Shown: in pieces, positions 43,971 to 53,205 of the stretch
How positions within the stretch are numbered: the first letter of the stretch is position 1
Layout: every line of letters starts with the position of its first letter
Origin: Streptomyces turgidiscabies Car8
GTDB lineage: Bacteria > Actinomycetota > Actinomycetes > Streptomycetales > Streptomycetaceae
Assembly (NCBI RefSeq): GCF_000331005.1
Contig: NZ_AEJB01000106.1
Span: 1 to 53,635 of the forward strand
DNA: 53,635 nucleotides
Reading direction: 5' to 3'
Notes under the pieces: generated by a model
Told to the model about the DNA's origin: nothing
What the model saw: only the letters and a program-made list of their open reading frames with translations
The model's database searches: none
Program-made: the position numbers and the translations under genes

Positions 43971-44801
43971 TCAGTCCCGCACCTCCGCCAGCACCGCGTC
44001 CGTGAACCCCGGCCACACCTCCACCGCCCACGCCCCGAACGCCCGATCGGTCAGCGCGACACACGCCACCCCCACCACCGGGTCGATCCACAGGAACGTA
44101 CCGGACTGCCCGAAGTGCCCGAACGTCCGCGCCGACGACGAACTCCCCGTCCAGTGCGGCGACTTCGCGCCCCGGATCTCGAACCCGAGCCCCCAGTCGT
44201 TGGGGTTCTGGTGTCCGTACCCCGGCAGGACACCCTTCGTCCCCGGGTACTGAACCGTCATCGCCTCCGCGACCGTACGCGGATCGAGCAGCCGGGGCGC
44301 CTGCACCTCGGCGGCGAACCGCACCAGGTCCGCGACCGTCGAGACGCCGTCCTTCGCGGGCGACCCCTCCACCCCCGTCGACGTCATCCCGAGCGGCTCC
44401 AGCACCGCCTGCCGCACGTACTCCGCGAACGGGATCTCCGTCGCCTTCGCCAGGTGGTCCCCCAGCACCTCGAACCCGGCGTTGGAGTACAGCCGCCGCT
44501 CGCCGGCCGGAGCCGTCACCCCGTGCTCGTCGAAGGCGAGACCGGAGGTGTGCGCGAGGAGATGGCGGACCGTCGATCCGGGCGGCCCGGCCGGCTCGTC
44601 GAGTTCGATCGCGCCCTCCTCGTACGCGACGAGCGCGGCGTACGCGGTGAGCGGCTTGGTGACGGAGGCGAGCGGGAACCGGTGGTCGAGGGGGCCGTGG
44701 CTACCGAGAACGGCACCGTCCGCCCGTACGACGGCCGTGGCGGCGGTGGGCACGGGCCAGTTCTCGATCAGCGCGAGCGACTTCAACGACTTCGACGACA
44801 T
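43971..44801 (-). CDS. Serine hydrolase, beta-lactamase/penicillin-binding-like
   Basis: Protein of 276 aa with no signal peptide. SxxK nucleophile in LASVTKPL (Ser46-Lys49), YxN in LYSNAGFE, and the third-box region FGHFGQSGTFLW. A short class C esterase/beta-lactamase-related enzyme of the cytoplasm. Substrate unknown. A GNAT gene lies 18 bases upstream on the same strand, so they probably form an operon. Confidence 0.9.
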   Translation of the reverse strand: MSSKSLKSLALIENWPVPTAATAVVRADGAVLGSHGPLDHRFPLASVTKPLTAYAALVAYEEGAIELDEPAGPPGSTVRHLLAHTSGLAFDEHGVTAPAGERRLYSNAGFEVLGDHLAKATEIPFAEYVRQAVLEPLGMTSTGVEGSPAKDGVSTVADLVRFAAEVQAPRLLDPRTVAEAMTVQYPGTKGVLPGYGHQNPNDWGLGFEIRGAKSPHWTGSSSSARTFGHFGQSGTFLWIDPVVGVACVALTDRAFGAWAVEVWPGFTDAVLAEVRD

Positions 44802-44819
44802 GCGTCGAGCTTAAAAGGG

Positions 44820-45290
44820 TCAGAACCGCAGCCGCATGAAGGGGTCGGGTTGGCGGACGAAGCCCAGTGACGCGTAGAGCGGTTCCGCGTCCGCGGAGGA
44901 GGTGAGGTCGATCTGCCCGACCTCCTGCTCCCGGAACCAGTCCACCAACGCCTCCATACAGGCCCGCGCGTACCCCTGGCGGCGAGCGTCCGGGTCGGTG
45001 GCGACGCTGAAGACGTATCCGATCCGCCCGTGCGGATTGCCCGCCCGCCCGATCCGGTACTCGACGGTCCCCACCGCCAGGGCCGCCAGCGAGGCGGCCC
45101 GGTCCGGACGGTCGACGACGAACGCGGCGAAGTCCCCCGCGGGTTCGGCGAGCCGGGCGGTCACGGTGGCCAGGGACGCGGACTGCCAGCCCGGATCCGT
45201 GTTCGCCCCGGTCATCGAGTCGATCATCACCTGGCGCAGCCGGAGCAGCTCTGCGGCATCCTCGGTCGTGGCACGGCGTACGAGAGTCAT
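44820..45290 (-). CDS. GNAT-family N-acetyltransferase
   Basis: Protein of 156 aa from ATG 45290; a longer in-frame start at 45362 would run into the MerR operator and is not favoured. Acetyl-CoA loop in VATDPDARRQGYARACMEAL, then DLTSSADAEPLYASLGF, where the usual Asn is replaced by Ser/Ala. Acceptor unknown. Divergent from the MerR gene. Confidence 0.88.
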   Translation of the reverse strand: MTLVRRATTEDAAELLRLRQVMIDSMTGANTDPGWQSASLATVTARLAEPAGDFAAFVVDRPDRAASLAALAVGTVEYRIGRAGNPHGRIGYVFSVATDPDARRQGYARACMEALVDWFREQEVGQIDLTSSADAEPLYASLGFVRQPDPFMRLRF

Positions 45291-45352
45291 GATCCGCACG
45301 GTAGTGAGCCCGACCCGGCCAAGTCTCCGCAATATCGCGGTATCCGCTTGCT

Positions 45353-45376
45353 TGGAGTGCACTCCAGGGTTTTAGC
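45353..45376 (+). promoter_or_regulatory. MerR-type promoter/operator
   Basis: Perfect 14-bp palindrome TGGAGTGCACTCCA (45353-45366) followed by a TTTTAG-like -10 (45370-45375) about ten bases before the ATG. Centred between promoter elements as MerR operators usually are, and implying a very short or absent leader. Confidence 0.65.
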
Positions 45377-45385
45377 GTGGGGGTC

Positions 45386-45919
45386 ATGACGGTGCTGGAG
45401 ACCACCCACCCCACCCCGAACACCCCCACAGCCCCCGCAGTTCCCGCCACGGCCGACAGCTGTGCGGGTCCGCGGCAGCCAGACCGGCGCCCGGACGGAG
45501 CGGACCGCTACACGATCAGCGAGGTCGTCGTCTTCACCGGGCTGACCGCGCACACCCTGCGCTGGTACGAGCGCATCGGCCTGATGCCGCACATCGACCG
45601 CTCGCACACCGGCCAGCGCCGCTACAGCAACCGCGACCTCGACTGGCTCGACCTCGTCGGCAAGCTCCGGCTCACCGGTATGCCGGTCGCGGACATGGTG
45701 CGGTACGCCGAACTCGTGCGCGAGGGCGACCACACGTACGGCGAGCGGTTCGAGCTGCTCGAGTCGACCCGCGGTGCCGTCCTGGACCGGATCGCCGAGC
45801 TCCAGGACACCCTCGCGGTACTCGACCGGAAGATCAGTTTCTACGCGGAAGCGGACCTGGACGCGGGCCTTGCCCGCGATGTCCGTCAGGAAGTCCGTCA
45901 GATGGAGAGGGTTCGATGA
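45386..45919 (+). CDS. MerR-family transcriptional regulator
   Basis: Protein of 177 aa from ATG 45386 (GTG 45377 possible). A Pro/Thr-rich N-terminal 40 residues precede the MerR helix-turn-helix TISEVVVFTGLTAHTLRWYERIGLM and wing (GQRRYSNRDLDWLDLV), then the dimerising coiled coil (ELQDTLAVLDRKISFY). No metal cysteines, so a drug or redox-type member. Its stop overlaps the aldo/keto reductase start (ATGA), making one operon under the palindromic promoter upstream. Confidence 0.92.
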   Translation: MTVLETTHPTPNTPTAPAVPATADSCAGPRQPDRRPDGADRYTISEVVVFTGLTAHTLRWYERIGLMPHIDRSHTGQRRYSNRDLDWLDLVGKLRLTGMPVADMVRYAELVREGDHTYGERFELLESTRGAVLDRIAELQDTLAVLDRKISFYAEADLDAGLARDVRQEVRQMERVR

Positions 45920-46938
45920 CGAACGACGACAGCAGGCTCACGACGGCCCCGCTGGGCGCAGGCGGCCCCGAGGTGGGTGTCCAGGGCCTCGGCTGTATGG
46001 GCATGAGCTTCGCGTACGGCCCCACGGACGCCGACGAGGCCCGAGCCACGCTGGAACGCGCCCTCGAACTCGGCGTGACCCTCTACGACACGGCGGACGC
46101 CTACGGCGAGGGCGAGAACGAACGTTTCCTGTCCCCGTTCTTCAAGGCCCACCGGGACGAGGTCGTCGTCGCGACGAAGTTCGCCCTGGCGATCCCGCCG
46201 GGTGAGCCGATGCGGCGGATCGTCCGCAACGACGCGCCGTACATACGCCAGGCCGTCGAGGCGAGCCTGAAGCGCCTGGACCTGGACGTCATCGACCTCT
46301 ACTACATGCACCGGCGCGATGTGAACGTGCCGATCGAGGAGTCGGTCGGGGTCATGGCCGACCTGGTCCGCGAGGGCAAGGTCAAGCAGCTGGGCCTGAG
46401 CGAGGTCACGGGCCCGGAGCTGCGCGCGGCCCAGGCCGTGCACCCGATCGCCGCCGTCCAGTCGGAGTGGTCCCTGTTCAGCCGGGACATCGAGGCGGGC
46501 GTGGTCCCGGCGGCCCGCGAACTGGGCATCACCCTGGTCCCGTACTCCCCGCTCGGCCGAGGCTTCCTGACCGGTTCCTTCACCGACGCAGACCAGGAAC
46601 TGACCTCGGACGACTTCCGCCGCCACCAGCCCCGCTTCACGGGCAGCAACGCCACGGCGAACGCCGCCCTGCTGGCCCCCATCAGGACGGTCGCCGAAGC
46701 CCACGGCGCCTCTCTGGGCCAGATCGCCCTGGCCTGGGTCCAGCAGCAGGCCACCACCCACAAACTCCCGGTCGTCCCGATCCCGGGCACCCGCAAGCGT
46801 TCCCGGGTGGAGGAGAACACGAAGGCGACGACCATCACCCTGACCGACGAGGACCTGGCCTCCCTGGACCCCATAGCAGCAAAGGTGACAGGCACCCGCT
46901 ACGCGGACATGACCTTCACCTCGGCAGGCAGGGAGTAA
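45916..46938 (+). CDS. Aldo/keto reductase
   Basis: Protein of 340 aa of the AKR13/Tas-like group. The barrel has LGCMGMSFAYG, catalytic tetrad Asp and Tyr in YDTADAYGEGENE, Lys in VATKFAL and His in LYYMHRRD; NADPH site IPGTRKRSRVEEN near the C-terminus. It reduces aldehydes or ketones in the cytoplasm. Co-transcribed with the MerR regulator, suggesting response to reactive carbonyls or quinones. Confidence 0.95.
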   Translation: MTNDDSRLTTAPLGAGGPEVGVQGLGCMGMSFAYGPTDADEARATLERALELGVTLYDTADAYGEGENERFLSPFFKAHRDEVVVATKFALAIPPGEPMRRIVRNDAPYIRQAVEASLKRLDLDVIDLYYMHRRDVNVPIEESVGVMADLVREGKVKQLGLSEVTGPELRAAQAVHPIAAVQSEWSLFSRDIEAGVVPAARELGITLVPYSPLGRGFLTGSFTDADQELTSDDFRRHQPRFTGSNATANAALLAPIRTVAEAHGASLGQIALAWVQQQATTHKLPVVPIPGTRKRSRVEENTKATTITLTDEDLASLDPIAAKVTGTRYADMTFTSAGRE

Positions 46939-46959
46939 GGGAGTAGTCGCTGGTGGCGC

Positions 46960-47018
46960 CTTTCAGGGGCGCGAGGCTGTGACATTTGCGGCTCCCGCCG
47001 TCTTTCAGGGGCGCGAGG
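46960..47018 (+). repeat. Two copies of a dispersed repeat core
   Basis: CTTTCAGGGGCGCGAGG occurs at 46960-46976 and 47002-47018, 42 bases apart; the second continues AACTGCGCGACAAGCCACA, like copy A at 37996. The 145-base gap holds nothing else recognisable. Confidence 0.65.
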
Positions 47019-47083
47019 AACTGCGCGACAAGCCACATCGGACCCGCAGCCGCCAACGCACAAGTCTCGCCCCCCGTTAGGCG

Positions 47084-47962
47084 CTACAACTCCGCCAACA
47101 ACTCGGCCTTCTTCGCGGAGAACTCCTCATCCGTCACCAACCCGGCCGAGTGCAACTCCCCCAGATGCCGGATCCGTTCAGCCACATCAGCGGGAGCACG
47201 CCGAACCGAGCTCACGCCGTTCACCGCCGAACCTCCGGAGGCACGCCGCACCGCGGAAAGCACCGCCGCCGCGAACGGCAACGACTCATGCACCGGCCCG
47301 TACCCCAGCCCGAAGACCACCGACGCGGGGTCCTGGTCGACCGGCGTGACAGAAGAATCGGTACGCCTCAGCAGCCGCAGATGGCCTTCGAACACCTCGG
47401 GCGACCGCCACTCCACGCCGATCAGGTCGGCGACCGGGATCGTCTGGTCGCCGGCCTTCCACTTCGCCGACGACGCGCCCGTCCAGAACCACCGGAAGGA
47501 CACCGCCTTGCCGTCGAAGGACGCCTTCGCGTCGTACGCCTTGAACGCCCGCGGCACCTCGGGAGCGTCCACCAGGAACCTTTCAGCAGGTCCCTGCCCG
47601 GTCAGCTGGGCCCGCAACTCGTCCGCGTAGTACTCGGCGAGCGTCTCCCGCTCGGCGGGCAGCACCAGCCGGTACGGATCGCAGCCCTCCTTGAGCTGGC
47701 CGTCGGCCGCCTCCATCAACGGGTCGGCGCCCGGGCGGGGTTCGGCACGCAGAACCACCGTTCCCCGCTTGCCCGGGGTCAGTGTCACCCCCGCGATCGC
47801 CTCCAGGGGGATACGGCGTTCGCCGAGCGCCTGAAACAGCTTCGGCGTGCGGAGCCCCCGTTCGAAGCGGATGAGCACGGAGTCGGACTCGAACTCCCAG
47901 GCGGCATGAAATCCGGCCAGTACGTCACCCATGCGGCTCATCGTATGTGGCGCGAGCTTCAT
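47084..47962 (-). CDS. DUF4429 protein with C-terminal SHOCT domain
   Basis: Protein of 292 aa from ATG 47962 with GGAGG at 5 bases. Two tandem DUF4429 units (GFHAAWEFESDSVLIRFERG... and KASFDGKAVSFRWFWTG...), each a membrane-proximal PH-like fold in this family, then a linker and the SHOCT helix pair IRHLGELHSAGLVTDEEFSAKKAELLAEL read in two halves. Function unknown; SHOCT modules often mediate oligomerisation. Confidence 0.9.
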   Translation of the reverse strand: MKLAPHTMSRMGDVLAGFHAAWEFESDSVLIRFERGLRTPKLFQALGERRIPLEAIAGVTLTPGKRGTVVLRAEPRPGADPLMEAADGQLKEGCDPYRLVLPAERETLAEYYADELRAQLTGQGPAERFLVDAPEVPRAFKAYDAKASFDGKAVSFRWFWTGASSAKWKAGDQTIPVADLIGVEWRSPEVFEGHLRLLRRTDSSVTPVDQDPASVVFGLGYGPVHESLPFAAAVLSAVRRASGGSAVNGVSSVRRAPADVAERIRHLGELHSAGLVTDEEFSAKKAELLAEL

Positions 47963-47999
47963 AGTCCCCTCCCCGGGCACACCGTGAATTCTGCGTCCT

Positions 48000-49244
48000 C
48001 TACGCGCGTCCGGCCATAGCCCCGTCGGACAAACCCTTCAGACACGCGTCATCCTTGCGGTTCTGCTGATCCTGCTGATCCCGTTCGGCACACAGCACGG
48101 CGTCGTAGGCGCCGACGCCGATCTCTGCGAAGTTGTCCAGACTCTCCGTACCCGGCTCGAAATAGCCGCCGTGCCCCTGCGCGCCCCGCGAGGACAGCAC
48201 GCGTGCGCCGAACGCCGACGACATCGGATCGGCGCCGTGTCCGAGGCCGCCGACCTCCAGATGCGGTACGTCCTGGATCCAGTCGTCGGCGTCCCGCATC
48301 GCCCACACCCGGGCGGAGGTGTGCAGTTGCTCGGAGTTCTCGACCCGCATGCCGGGGCTGCCCGCCACCGCGATGTCGGTCACCCGGCGCGGCAGGGCGT
48401 GCGCGGCGACGCCGCACACCACCGAGCCGTAGCTGTGGCAGTACAGCGCGACCGACGCCCGGCCGGGCAGCCCGCGCACCAGCGCGTTCAGCCGCACCGC
48501 GCCGGAGTTGGCGCGCATCGCCGTCGCCGCGTCCATCCCGAGCCCGTTGGGCGCGGTGTAGTCGGCCCAGGCGATCACGGCGGTACGGGTCGTGGAGCTG
48601 GCCTCCCGCTCAGCGCCGTACAGGGCCGAGGCCATGCCGACGGGCGCCGTGTACCTGCGGTTGGTGCGCTGGAAGGTGAGGAGGTCGGTGTCCACGCCGG
48701 GGACCACGACCGAGACGCGCCGCGCCTTGTCGAGGTCGCCGAAGACCTCGGCCACGCGCCCCGAGCCCTCGGGGTCGAAGGCCAGGATCTGGCGGCCGGT
48801 CGCCAGCAGCGCGTCGTAGCGGTGCATACGGCGCCCCGCCTCGTACTGGCCGACGGGCGAGAGCCGGTCGTCGTGCATGCGCACACGCTCGGTCTCGCGG
48901 GCCGTGTACAGCGCGACGCGGTTGGCGCGGTAGCGCAGGCCGACGGGTGCGCCGTTCATGTTGCCGAGCGCCAGCGGGTAGCGCCGGACGAGCCGGTCAC
49001 GCTGGTGGTCGGTGAGCGAGGCGAAGAACCGGGTCAGCCGGCCGGGCGTCTCGTCCGGGTCGGGCAGCGCGTGGCCGCCGATCCGTCCGTGCTCCCACGC
49101 GGAGAGCGACGCCTGGAGCGGCGAGGGCGTGCGATGGCTGCGGACCGCGGTCCAGCCGGTCGTCGCGAGCATCACGAAGACCACGGCCAGCGCGAGCAGT
49201 GCGCGCCAGACGTTCAGTTGCGGGGAGGTGTCGAAGGAAGTCAC
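48000..49244 (-). CDS. Alpha/beta hydrolase of the DUF1023 family
   Basis: Protein of 414 aa. One N-terminal membrane segment (VWRALLALAVVFVMLATTGW, about 12-31) anchors an external alpha/beta-hydrolase domain. Catalytic serine in ALYCHSYGSVVCG, acid in RDADDWIQDVP and histidine near GHGGYFEPG. DUF1023 enzymes of actinobacteria are poorly characterised esterase-like proteins. Likely single gene; 37 bases separate it from the DUF4429 start. Confidence 0.9.
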   Translation of the reverse strand: MTSFDTSPQLNVWRALLALAVVFVMLATTGWTAVRSHRTPSPLQASLSAWEHGRIGGHALPDPDETPGRLTRFFASLTDHQRDRLVRRYPLALGNMNGAPVGLRYRANRVALYTARETERVRMHDDRLSPVGQYEAGRRMHRYDALLATGRQILAFDPEGSGRVAEVFGDLDKARRVSVVVPGVDTDLLTFQRTNRRYTAPVGMASALYGAEREASSTTRTAVIAWADYTAPNGLGMDAATAMRANSGAVRLNALVRGLPGRASVALYCHSYGSVVCGVAAHALPRRVTDIAVAGSPGMRVENSEQLHTSARVWAMRDADDWIQDVPHLEVGGLGHGADPMSSAFGARVLSSRGAQGHGGYFEPGTESLDNFAEIGVGAYDAVLCAERDQQDQQNRKDDACLKGLSDGAMAGRA

Positions 49245-49356
49245 TGAAAGGACACACTAGGAGAACGAGAGGGTCTCGCGTTAACGGAGTGACGGGGATC
49301 ACGTTTCGATAACCGAGGCTGGGTATGCCCTTACGTGCGCACGCCCGCACGGGGCG

Positions 49357-50025
49357 TCACGGCCGTTCCGTACGCCAGTTCCCCACCAGCGCCGGACCCA
49401 TCGCGTCGAGGTATGTGCTGGTCAGGTCGCGCATCGCCGCCACGCTCATGTCCGAGCCCGCGCCCCACCGCCGTTCCGTCAGCCGCATCAGCCCGCTGAA
49501 CAGGGCCACCACGACCCGCGGCCGGAGGTCGCCGTCCACGTCGACGCCCTCGCGCTCGGCGATCAGCCGCGCCACCGCCTCCTCCGTCTCGGCCGAGCGG
49601 CGCATGTGCGCGGCCAGCAGCATCGGCGTCGACTCGATGAGGTGGTACATACGCATCTGCAACTCCGCCGGTACGACCGACTCCACGGCCTCGTGGATGG
49701 TGGGCCAGCCCTCCAGTACGGCCTGGCGCAGCGCCTCCAGCGGGGCCTCGTGCGGCGGGCGTTCGCGTACCGCCTGGATGAAGCGCGCCTCCGCGATGCG
49801 GTGCACGGCGAAGGCGGCGTCCTCCTTGCCGGCGAAGTAGCGGAAGAAGGTGCGCTGCGAGACGTCGACAGCCTCGGCGATCTCGTCGACGGTCGTGTGC
49901 TCGTACCCCTTGCTGGTGAAAAGGGCGAGGGCGGCGCGCACCAGGGCGTCGCGGGTGCGCTGCTTCTTGAGCTCACGCAGGCCGGGCCCGGAGGCCGGAC
50001 CCACCTCGGTTTCGGCGGCGCTCAT
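49357..50025 (-). CDS. TetR-family regulator of the adjacent efflux pump
   Basis: Protein of 222 aa from ATG 50025. Helix-turn-helix ALFTSKGYEHTTVDEIAEAVDVSQRTFFRYF (read in two pieces, about residues 34-64), then a C-terminal ligand domain. Divergent from the DHA2 transporter gene with a palindrome between, the classic repressor-pump pair. An in-frame upstream start at 50094 would pass through the operator and is not favoured. Confidence 0.9.
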   Translation of the reverse strand: MSAAETEVGPASGPGLRELKKQRTRDALVRAALALFTSKGYEHTTVDEIAEAVDVSQRTFFRYFAGKEDAAFAVHRIAEARFIQAVRERPPHEAPLEALRQAVLEGWPTIHEAVESVVPAELQMRMYHLIESTPMLLAAHMRRSAETEEAVARLIAEREGVDVDGDLRPRVVVALFSGLMRLTERRWGAGSDMSVAAMRDLTSTYLDAMGPALVGNWRTERP

Positions 50026-50074
50026 GACGATCGGGCCTCTCCGTTCCAGGACTCTTCTGTAGTGGTTCTTCTCG

Positions 50075-50094
50075 GTGAGTGACGTGTCAGTCAC
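50075..50094. promoter_or_regulatory. Candidate TetR operator of the efflux pump
   Basis: GTGAGTGACGTGTCAGTCAC is an imperfect 20-bp palindrome (16 of 20 symmetric) in the divergent gap; further TGTCA half-sites follow at about 50112-50132 before the pump gene. Confidence 0.5.
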
Positions 50095-50147
50095 CGACTT
50101 GTGAACCCGTTTGTCAATTGTCAGCGGCTGTCACTAGCCTCGAACGC

Positions 50148-51767
50148 ATGACTAGTCAGACCACCATCGAGACGACCGGGCCGGGGGACAAGGCACCTGT
50201 CTCCCCCTCGGGTCCCACGCCTGCCAAAGGACTGCGCGGCCACCCGTGGCTGACCCTGATATCCGTGGCCGTCGGGGTCATGATGGTGGCCCTGGACGGC
50301 ACCATCGTGGCCATCGCCAACCCGGCCATCCAGAAGGACCTGGGCGCGAGTTTCGCGCAGGTCCAGTGGATCACCAACGGTTACTTCCTCGCGCTCGCGG
50401 TCACGCTGATCACCGCGGGCAAGCTCGGTGACCGGTTCGGGCACCGGCAGACCTTCCTCATCGGCATCGTCGGCTTCGCGTCCGCCTCGGCGGCCATCGG
50501 CCTGTCCAGCAGTATCGCCCTGGTCGTCACCTTCCGGGTGTTCCAGGGGCTGTTCGGCGCGCTGCTGATGCCGGCCGCGCTCGGTCTGCTGAGGGCCACG
50601 TTCCCCGCCGACAAGCTGAACATGGCCATCGGTATCTGGGGCATGGTCATCGGCGCGTCCACCGCGGGCGGTCCGATCCTCGGCGGACTGCTCGTGGAGC
50701 ACGTCAGCTGGCAGTCGGTGTTCTTCATCAACGTGCCGGTGGGTGTCCTGGCCCTCGTCATCGGCCTGGTGATCCTGGTCGACCACCGCGCGGAGAACGC
50801 CCCGCGCTCCTTCGACCTCCTCGGTATCGCGCTGCTCTCCGGCGCGATGTTCTGCCTGGTGTGGGCGCTCATCAAGGCCCCGGCGTGGGGCTGGGGGGAC
50901 GGCAAGACCTGGCTGTTCCTGCTGGTGTCGGTGGCGGGCTTCGCGGTCTTCGCGTTCTGGGAGCAGAAGGTCAAGGAGCCGCTGATCCCGCTCAACCTGT
51001 TCCGTTCGGTCCCGCTGTCGGCGGGCGTGGTGCTGATGGTCCTGATGGCCATCGCCTTCATGGGCGGCCTCTTCTTCGTCACCTTCTACCTGCAGAACGT
51101 GCACGGTATGAGCCCGATCGACGCCGGTCTGCACCTGCTCCCGCTCACCGGGATGATGATCGTCGGCTCGCCCCTGGCCGGCGCCATGATCAGCAAGACG
51201 GGCCCGCGCATCCCCCTCGCGGGCGGTATGGCCTGCGTGGCGATCGCCATGTTCGGCATGTCCACGCTGGAGACGGACACCGGCAGCGGCATCATGTCGG
51301 TCTGGTTCGCCCTGCTCGGCCTCGGCCTCGCCCCCGTCATGGTCGGCGCGACGGAGGTCATCGTCGGCAACGCCCCCATGGAGCTCTCCGGTGTCGCCGG
51401 CGGTCTCCAGCAGGCGGCGATGCAGATCGGCGGCAGCCTCGGTACGGCGGTCCTGGGTGCGGTCATGGCCTCGAAGGTCGACAACGACCTCGCCGGCAAC
51501 TGGACGGCCGCCGGCCTTCCGCAACTCACCCCGGAACAGCAGGCCCAGGCCTCGGAAGCGGTCCAGGTCGGTGTGCCCCCGGTGGCGCCGGGAACGCCGG
51601 AGTCGGTCGTCGCCCAGATCACGAAGGTCGCCCACGACACGTTCATCTCCGGCATGAGCCTGGCCTGTCTGGTCGCGGCCGGCGTGGCCGTGGTCGCCGT
51701 CCTGGTCGCGCTGCTGACGAAGCGAGGCGTGAACGCGGAGATGGGCGCGGGCGCGGCGCACATCTGA
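50148..51767 (+). CDS. DHA2-family MFS multidrug efflux transporter
   Basis: Protein of 539 aa from ATG 50148 with about 14 membrane segments, as in EmrB/QacA pumps. Motif D1 LDGTIVAIANPAIQKDLGAS, motif A GKLGDRFGHRQT and motif C GASTAGGPILGGLLVEHVSW are present, plus a long external loop before the last helix (about residues 440-500). It exports drugs by proton exchange; controlled by the divergent TetR. Substrate not known. Confidence 0.93.
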   Translation: MTSQTTIETTGPGDKAPVSPSGPTPAKGLRGHPWLTLISVAVGVMMVALDGTIVAIANPAIQKDLGASFAQVQWITNGYFLALAVTLITAGKLGDRFGHRQTFLIGIVGFASASAAIGLSSSIALVVTFRVFQGLFGALLMPAALGLLRATFPADKLNMAIGIWGMVIGASTAGGPILGGLLVEHVSWQSVFFINVPVGVLALVIGLVILVDHRAENAPRSFDLLGIALLSGAMFCLVWALIKAPAWGWGDGKTWLFLLVSVAGFAVFAFWEQKVKEPLIPLNLFRSVPLSAGVVLMVLMAIAFMGGLFFVTFYLQNVHGMSPIDAGLHLLPLTGMMIVGSPLAGAMISKTGPRIPLAGGMACVAIAMFGMSTLETDTGSGIMSVWFALLGLGLAPVMVGATEVIVGNAPMELSGVAGGLQQAAMQIGGSLGTAVLGAVMASKVDNDLAGNWTAAGLPQLTPEQQAQASEAVQVGVPPVAPGTPESVVAQITKVAHDTFISGMSLACLVAAGVAVVAVLVALLTKRGVNAEMGAGAAHI

Positions 51768-52069
51768 GACGCATATTTCGCGCATATATCTACGGCCGAC
51801 GCGGGGGAGTTCCCCTATCCGGGTGACTCCCCTAAAGATTCCTCCCCTTCGGCCCACGGGGCAGGTCACAGTTAGTCAAGTCCTCCGCACGACATGGTCT
51901 TCACGACAGGGTCGGCACCACGCGGGAGGACGGCCGGGCCGCGGCGCGCTGCCGGAGGGGGACAGCGCGCCGGCGGGCCCGCCGAAAGCGGGAAGGCTAG
52001 AACCACGCGGCGGGGGTACCCGCCTCATCGACCCCGAACTACCGACAAGTTCCAGGGAGTTGATGAATC
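51768..52069. other. Gene-free stretch between efflux pump and DUF4190 gene
   Basis: About 300 bases. It holds the hairpin at 51804-51832, an AT-richer patch (CGCATATATCTAC) just after the pump gene, and a GC-rich purine tract at about 51930-52010. No convincing coding frame or RNA gene is visible; the DUF4190 promoter must lie here. Confidence 0.5.
51804..51832 (+). terminator. Hairpin downstream of the efflux pump
   Basis: GGGGAGT / ACTCCCC arms with a 15-base loop 37 bases after the stop. Moderate terminator candidate. Confidence 0.4.
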
Positions 52070-52381
52070 ATGGCGGCCTTCGGACGGCAGCACACCACCC
52101 GCAGGCACCCCGGCTCACGCGGCGGCGGCTGGCAGCGCTCCGCTCCCGACAGCGCGACTCTGGGAATCATCGGGCTCGTCTGCGCCGTCGCGGGCTTCTT
52201 CGTCCTCGGCATAGTCCTGGGCCCCGTGGCCATCATCTGCGGCTGGCTGGCGATGGGCCGGAGCTGGAAGGGCCCGCACGCGATCCCGCCTCTGGTGGCC
52301 GTGGTCCTCGGTGCGATCGACACCCTGCTGGCCATCATCTGGCTGGCGAGCGCCACCGGCCCGACGACCGGCTTCTTCTGA
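52070..52381 (+). CDS. DUF4190 small membrane protein
   Basis: Protein of 103 aa. A basic, glycine-rich N-terminal 25 residues precede two membrane segments (LGIIGLVCAVAGFFVLGIVLG... and HAIPPLVAVVLGAIDTLLAIIWLA), with a conserved GWLAMGR turn between. Function unknown. A GGGAGTTGATG-like site lies upstream of the ATG. Convergent with the potassium channel gene. Confidence 0.8.
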   Translation: MAAFGRQHTTRRHPGSRGGGWQRSAPDSATLGIIGLVCAVAGFFVLGIVLGPVAIICGWLAMGRSWKGPHAIPPLVAVVLGAIDTLLAIIWLASATGPTTGFF

Positions 52382-52395
52382 CCCACCGCCTCACG

Positions 52396-52422
52396 AGGGG
52401 CCTCTCGACACGAGGGGCCCCT
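52396..52422. terminator. Hairpin between convergent genes
   Basis: AGGGGCC / GGCCCCT arms around 13 bases, reaching the stop codon of the potassium channel gene. Confidence 0.6.
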
Positions 52423-53185
52423 ACTGAGGCTGTTCCTCACCCACCCGGTCCCTCGTGCCGGCCAGGGCGGCGACCTCCGCCCGGAGCGCCCGCACCTCCT
52501 CCGTCAGCGCCGTGATCGCCGCCGTCTGCCGCCGCTCCTCCACGTCGTCCATCTCGAACCGGGCGATGAACCAGGCGGCGATGTTCGCGGTGACGAGACC
52601 GAGCAGCGCGATCCCGGACAGCATCAGTCCGACCGCGAGTATCCGGCCCACTCCGGTCGTCGGCGCGTGGTCCCCGTACCCCACCGTGGTCATCGTCGTG
52701 AACGACCACCACAGCGCGTCATCCAGCGTGCGGATGTTCCCTTCCGGCGACGCGCGTTCCACCGACAGCACGGCCAGCGACCCGAACATCAGCAGACCCA
52801 CCACGGCCCCGCCGACATACGTCGTCAGCCGGACCTGGGACGCCATCTGGGCCCGTCGGCCCACCAGCATCAGCGTGGAGACGACCCTCAGCAGCCGCAA
52901 CGGCTGGAGCAGCGGCAGCAGCACGGCGAACAGGTCCAGCCAGTGCCGCCGCACGTACTCCCGGCGCCGGTCGGCGAGCGCGATCCGGACGAGATAGTCG
53001 ACCGCGAACGCCCCCCACACCGTCCACTCCGCGACCGTGCAGGCGATCGACACGCCCCGCCCGGCGGGATTGTCCACGATGGGCACCGCGTAGGCGACGG
53101 CGAACACGACCGCGAGCGCCATCAGGGGCCGTTGAGTGTGCCGCTCCCAACGAACCTGCGCCGACGCATCCTTCATGCCCCGCAT
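52421..53185 (-). CDS. Voltage-gated-like potassium channel
   Basis: Protein of 254 aa with six membrane segments, including a weak S4-like basic helix (LLQPLRLLRVVSTLMLVGRR). Pore loop WWSFTTMTTVGYGDHAPTT carries the K+ selectivity filter TVGYGD. A C-terminal coiled coil (ERRQTAAITALTEEVRALRAEV) should tetramerise. Start ATG 53185, or ATG 53176; neither has a strong ribosome site. Confidence 0.92.
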   Translation of the reverse strand: MRGMKDASAQVRWERHTQRPLMALAVVFAVAYAVPIVDNPAGRGVSIACTVAEWTVWGAFAVDYLVRIALADRRREYVRRHWLDLFAVLLPLLQPLRLLRVVSTLMLVGRRAQMASQVRLTTYVGGAVVGLLMFGSLAVLSVERASPEGNIRTLDDALWWSFTTMTTVGYGDHAPTTGVGRILAVGLMLSGIALLGLVTANIAAWFIARFEMDDVEERRQTAAITALTEEVRALRAEVAALAGTRDRVGEEQPQ

Positions 53186-53205
53186 CGTAAGCGCCCCTGG
53201 CGCTG

